Shown here piece by piece: positions 60,301-64,000 of a stretch of 64,000 bases of DNA; positions within the stretch are counted from its first letter, which is position 1; each line of letters opens with the position of its first letter. The notes under the pieces are model-generated. The model made no database searches and was not told the DNA's origin. It saw only the letters and a program-made list of their open reading frames with translations. The stretch comes from Oopsacas minuta (lineage: Eukaryota; Porifera; Hexactinellida; Lyssacinosida; Leucopsacidae): positions 610,419-674,418 of the forward strand of contig JAKMXF010000099.1 in assembly GCA_024704765.1 (NCBI GenBank). Reading direction: 5' to 3'. The position numbers were made by a program, and so were the translations under genes.

Positions 60301-60689
60301 GCAGAGTGCGTAGCCATTTTTCTCTAAGTTCAGAGTTTGAGGGTAATCTGAATACTGGTGTATATGGCTCCACTGAATAATTACTCCGACATCCAGGTGT
60401 AGAGCAAGTGTTAGGCATCAAGGCTAATCAGTGATGAAACAGAATTGCATAAAGAGATAAAATGGAAAATCCTAAATAATGAAAGGGTTGGGCATATGAT
60501 CTCGAACTAATAGTATATATAGCAAGATGTGAGAAGTGATTAAAACAGAATTTCAGCAATTCAGATAATGTCAATTTTGCATGTTATAATTATGCGTAAA
60601 TTACAAAATGCACTTTAAGTAATCCATGGTAGGTAATTCTATGCACAATAGTCAGGCCTTATATTACGTAGGTCACGGTATGACAAATT
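57310..60689 (-). mobile_element. P-type (THAP) transposon
   Basis: CCGTGACCTACGCAATATAA at the left and its inverted partner CCGTGACCTACGTAATATAA at the right both continue GGCCTGACT, about 29 bp matching with one difference. The AATATAAGG part recalls the ACATAAGG of the Drosophila P end. The exact outer border is uncertain by a few bases and no clean 8-bp duplication was found. 3.4 kb. Confidence 0.8.
57543..60421 (-). pseudogene. P-element transposase with THAP domain, degraded
   Basis: Reading leftwards from ATG near 60421: a THAP finger (CSTPGCRSN, VFRLPSNSELREKWL, VFVCSNHF), then the RNase H-like domain with LHMDEIHVKSEFSYTGG (Asp, about 59350), ICTNNYPLNVNLFKLL, where the expected acidic residue appears as Asn (codon 59104-59106), and FDFVHIIKTVR. 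C-terminal parts: FAYVLNSFLQNDPIEHHLGI, CSQCLSSLVEE, WNILKNIIFSATNCILANKV. Frameshifts near 58966, 58530, 58305 and 57820, plus a gap near 59800. THAP9 and P transposase share this order. Confidence 0.8.
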
Positions 60690-61400
60690 TGCGACGTCAT
60701 TGGGAATGAATAGGCATGATATTTATGCATTATCGAATATCGGGAATGCATCACTCAAGATTTGGGCACAGTGGGAACACATGGCAGATTAAGGTAAAAA
60801 TTTTCATACTCAAAACTCTAAGAAAAGCTTATTTCTGAATTCATCATAGTTGAAAACATAAAATTGTGTATTTAGATACGTAATTTAGCTTGCTCATGAC
60901 TGTGCTATGTGCACATAGTAAAGTGAATATTCTCATGATATTGAAGAATGTTAGTCATTATAATAATAGCTACTTTCAAAGTCTTTTTCTAAGGTTAGTT
61001 GGAGTGCAACATTCAAGTTTAGTTTATAATGTAATCAATATAGTTTTTCTATAATCGTAGAAAAAGGTTTGGGTACTTTCTGTTACAAAACATTCTACAA
61101 AGACAATTATTATCTAAGTACTAAATATAGAATATATTGGAATGAACGAATTTGAAATTGATCCAAACCTTTTCGAGGGCACTCGAGGTACATGTTTTTA
61201 TGGCTGAAACAGTTAGAGAAGATGTTGGCCTTCAAGATTTTACTAGATATAGGGCAGCGAAACGTAGTGACCGTGACTATAACACCAACGAAAAAAATGC
61301 TAGGTTTATTTTTCGGACAAATGTCCCCTTCTAGAGGAATTTTAAAATTTATATTTATTTGCTAATTAGCTAATCTGAAGATTGAAATGCACTTATGTAA
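60690..61400. other. No gene recognised
   Basis: AT-rich; a 60-codon frame at 61152-61334 (GLQDFTRYRAAKRSDRDYNT) has biased, charged composition but no known motif. Confidence 0.4.
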
Positions 61401-61499
61401 TTGAAATACCAAATACTATTATCTAGAAACAACTTTTATCCTGAAAATCAGTTTATTCCAAGGATAAATTTTGAAAAATGTATGGAAAATGACCTAATA

Positions 61500-62200
61500 T
61501 CCTTCTATTCCATTTCAATATCTGATGAAATTTTCATTTTTCATGCCCTCTTCATAGTTATTTGTGTGTCTTTCGCTGGTTTATGCTATTGACATATCAT
61601 ATGGATGGCGGAATGAAGCAATGGCTGCCTTCAGATCATCAAGTTAAAACTTCAATGCATCGAAGCGTAATCTCTTGCTTGAGAAGACTGGGTTTTAAAT
61701 AGATTATCCATCCAGTGATGGCAGTACCACTATCACAGTTAATATATCAAGAAAATGTTTTCTCAATGAAAATAATTTATTGCTACTGGTACATCCACGA
61801 TGATAGAGGAAGACCGACTTGCTCTTAGCACTATTCACACAACCATCTCAGTAATATTGCGGTCCTATATTTCTCATAAGAAGATAGATACTGATAAACT
61901 CTACTCCATTTGCAAAGATACTTATGAGGAAATACTTCGTAAATTTCCTTGGACAACATAACACCGTCTCTTCATAAATTACTTGCATACTCTTCAGAAT
62001 TAATCAGTGATTTCAATTACGGTTTCGGATTGAAGCCTTCATCTGAAGAATACCTGGATTTGTAAACAAATATATGAGAAGATATAAGGAGAGCTTACTC
62101 GTACATGTTCTTTTGAAGACAATGTAAGTAACATCTTCGTTAGACCCTTGAGTCAGAGTGATCCTATCCTTGCTCAATAACCGGAAATATCAGAGGTCGA
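61500..62200 (+). pseudogene. Third Transib transposase relic (C)
   Basis: Fragments in order match the C-terminal half of copies A and B: HSYLCVFRWFMLLTYHMDGG (about 61552), WLPSDHQVKTSMHRS, VNISRKCFLNENN, SICKDTYEEILRKFPW (about 61910), LHKLLAYSSELISD in a shifted frame (second zinc His reads Tyr), and SSEEYLDL near the Glu motif. Many frame breaks. The N-terminal half and the ends were not found. Confidence 0.65.
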
Positions 62201-62215
62201 AATGAAATAAATCAA

Positions 62216-62550
62216 TTATCTTGTTTTGCAGAAATTGATCTCCCCTATAAAACTGGTCTGGGGGGACCAGTTCCTGCAAATTTCAAATTTAATGTAGAAT
62301 TTGGTCCCCCTGTTTATCACTGATTGTGTTTGAATTTCGGTTAACACCGCACTTTTATAGATTCCTCAAATAATTCTTCATGTAATTAGCGACCTTTATA
62401 TGACTTCAAAATTATTCTCATATTCATGTTGGATGAGTGAGCATACAACTGCTAGTTATACATACAAGGTTATGACTCATATTATTGATAGAAACGTTAA
62501 TTTTTGTAATCGAAAATATTTCATCACAATATTTATTCTAACTACTATTC
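62216..62550. other. No gene recognised
   Basis: Contains an ACTGGTCTGGGGGGACCAGT inverted repeat near 62250-62270. No terminal repeat of the downstream element could be fixed. Confidence 0.4.
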
Positions 62551-64000
62551 GTGATACCATTGGCAAACCTAATTGATCCACATGAATACGATGCAATAGA
62601 AAATTATCTTAGGTTCCAATCGTACCCCTTGGGCTCAAACAAGAATGCAAAAAGGGTATTACGGAAGAAATTCTCTAAGTACTCCATAAAATCAGATCAA
62701 TTGGTTGAGCTATCTGGAAGTACTTTTTTGCTTAGCGTTAAAGCTAGTCAAGTATCTGATATTTTAGAAGAAATTCATGACAAGGCAGGCCACCAGTGTT
62801 CAAGATAATCATATAGGATTGCAAGTGAGAGATATTATTGGCCGATAATGTATTCAGACATATATCTATATGTAAAGAATTGTGTAGCGTGTCAAAAGAA
62901 CCAACCTAGTTTAAAAGCACCAACTATGCCTTTGCTACCCCTCCCAGTGATAACAAGGTATGGTTTAGAGTTGGTATGGATCTAACTGGACCACTGATCG
63001 AATCACAAGGATACTTATATATACTGACTTTTATAGACCATTTCACTAAATGGATCGAAACCCGCCCCCTAAAATCGAAAAACGCGAAAGATGTGGCTAC
63101 AGATATATTTTTGATATATTGTTGACAAGGTGCCCCAGTCCAAATCATAAGTGATAACGGAACGGAATTTACGAACAATATTTCTAAAGCCCTTCAAGAA
63201 ATACACGGTTGTGAGTTAATATTTTCTGCTCCATACCATCCTCAAACGAATGGTCTAGTCGAATCTACCCACAAAGCTATAAAAGGTTCTTTAATGAGAT
63301 CAATGACTGATAAGAGGGAAGATTGGTCATATTATTTGGAACAAGTCACATATTCCATAAATATTCGTCCACGAAAGAACTCAATACTCAGCTTTTGAAT
63401 TAGTGCATGGCTGCCGGAAACCACGCCTCCCAATCGAAGCTGAAAGTCTATCTTTTCTTTATCCTGATGTCAATTTTGGGAATACATCAGATGAAAATGA
63501 CAACAATAACGACTTGATGATCTAGTACTAGCCATGAAAAGGGATCAACAAGAATCATTCTCTCATGCTGGTGAAAACCTTATCAATTCGAAGAAAAGAA
63601 TGAAAAGACAATACGACAAAAAGGTTAATCCGATCGCTACACAATTTGCAGTCGATGACGATGTACTCATAGAGAACATGTGCAGGAAGAAAAGCAAAGG
63701 AGGAAAGTTACAGGATAAATGGATTGGTCCATATCCAATCAAAGAAGTTTCTAGAAGTACAGTGCAAGTTTGCAAAGACAAAGCTTTAATCCGTGTGAAG
63801 AAAGCTAAGGCTAAACTCTGGAGAAGTACCCCTAATTATGATGACACATCCTCAAGCAAAAGTATCAGAAAAGTGCCCGAAAATCGCGTCTTATCGTTCA
63901 AGAAGGATGGCTCGCCCACATCCATAACGTCTGAAGCATCAAAAATAGTTGGACCTACATCACAGGAACAAGAGAATAACACACAGCGACAAGAGGTTAT
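62551..64000 (+). pseudogene. Ginger1- or Ty3/gypsy-type integrase, runs off the window
   Basis: An N-terminal segment (YDAIENYLRFQSYPLGSN) and an H2C2 finger (HDKAGHQ...CVACQ) are followed by the integrase core: GMDLTGP (Asp, about 62975), IISDNGTEF (Asp, about 63150), and GLVESTHKA (Glu), 35 residues after the second Asp. The C-terminal GPY module reads DKWIGPYPIKEV (about 63715). No reverse transcriptase or RNase H lies upstream, which favours a Ginger1-type DNA transposon. Breaks: stops at about 62806 and 63122, frameshifts near 62950, 63380 and 63510; 63515-64000 is open. Confidence 0.65.

Overview
The window is AT-rich nuclear DNA from an invertebrate animal, most likely an arthropod. 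The evidence is spliceosomal exons of a fibronectin-III/receptor-tyrosine-kinase type plus a transposon community typical of arthropods: Tc1, mariner, maT-like, hAT, P/THAP, MULE with FLYWCH finger, Transib, Merlin and a Ginger/Ty3-type integrase. A copepod such as a sea louse would fit the mariner types, but I cannot fix the species from sequence alone. I see no rRNA, tRNA or CRISPR, and nothing bacterial.

Host sequence is sparse. There is an Fn3-type exon near 10.36-10.42 kb, an adjacent exon to 10.68 kb, and an exon at 33.78-34.12 kb encoding a transmembrane helix followed by the glycine-rich loop of a tyrosine kinase. Weaker exon candidates lie at 2.3-2.9 kb. All are on the + strand, so much of the window may be giant introns of one receptor gene filled with transposons. 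The exon linkage is inference.

Layout of mobile DNA, left to right: Tc1-type 112-1453; maT-like 4686-5992; mariner pseudogene 7075-8129; palindromic MULE 12942-17573 (9-bp target duplication); Tc1 18930-20272; MULE-RING 22915-25111 (9-bp duplication); Tc1-type 26385-27724; Merlin transposase about 28370-32240 split by a complete Transib element 29101-32075 (5-bp duplication); mariner 34807-36121; LINE relic 36.43-37.7 kb; hAT 39386-45263 (8-bp duplication) containing a GGGGCGGATCC element 41109-44855, which itself contains a pogo-type MITE and a second Transib 41724-44828 (5-bp duplication); hAT relic 45.4-46.1 kb; palindromic MITE 47630-47837; hAT MITE 49364-49886; mariner 50851-57003 cut into three pieces by a hAT (51661-54273) and by a CACTA-like element (54355-56648); P/THAP element 57310-60689; a third Transib relic near 61.5-62.2 kb; integrase gene from 62.55 kb to the right edge.

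Every transposase inspected carries stops, frameshifts or a lost catalytic residue, so these are fossils. The insertion junctions are unusually clean: three host elements (a Merlin gene, a hAT gene and a mariner) can be followed across their insertions, which gives target-site duplications, element boundaries and relative ages directly. The most notable items are two Transib/RAG1-related transposons with RSS-heptamer-like ends, a little-described transposase family placed inside CACTG-type ends with a 3-bp duplication, and a GC-rich MULE palindrome whose two transposase copies share the same frameshift.
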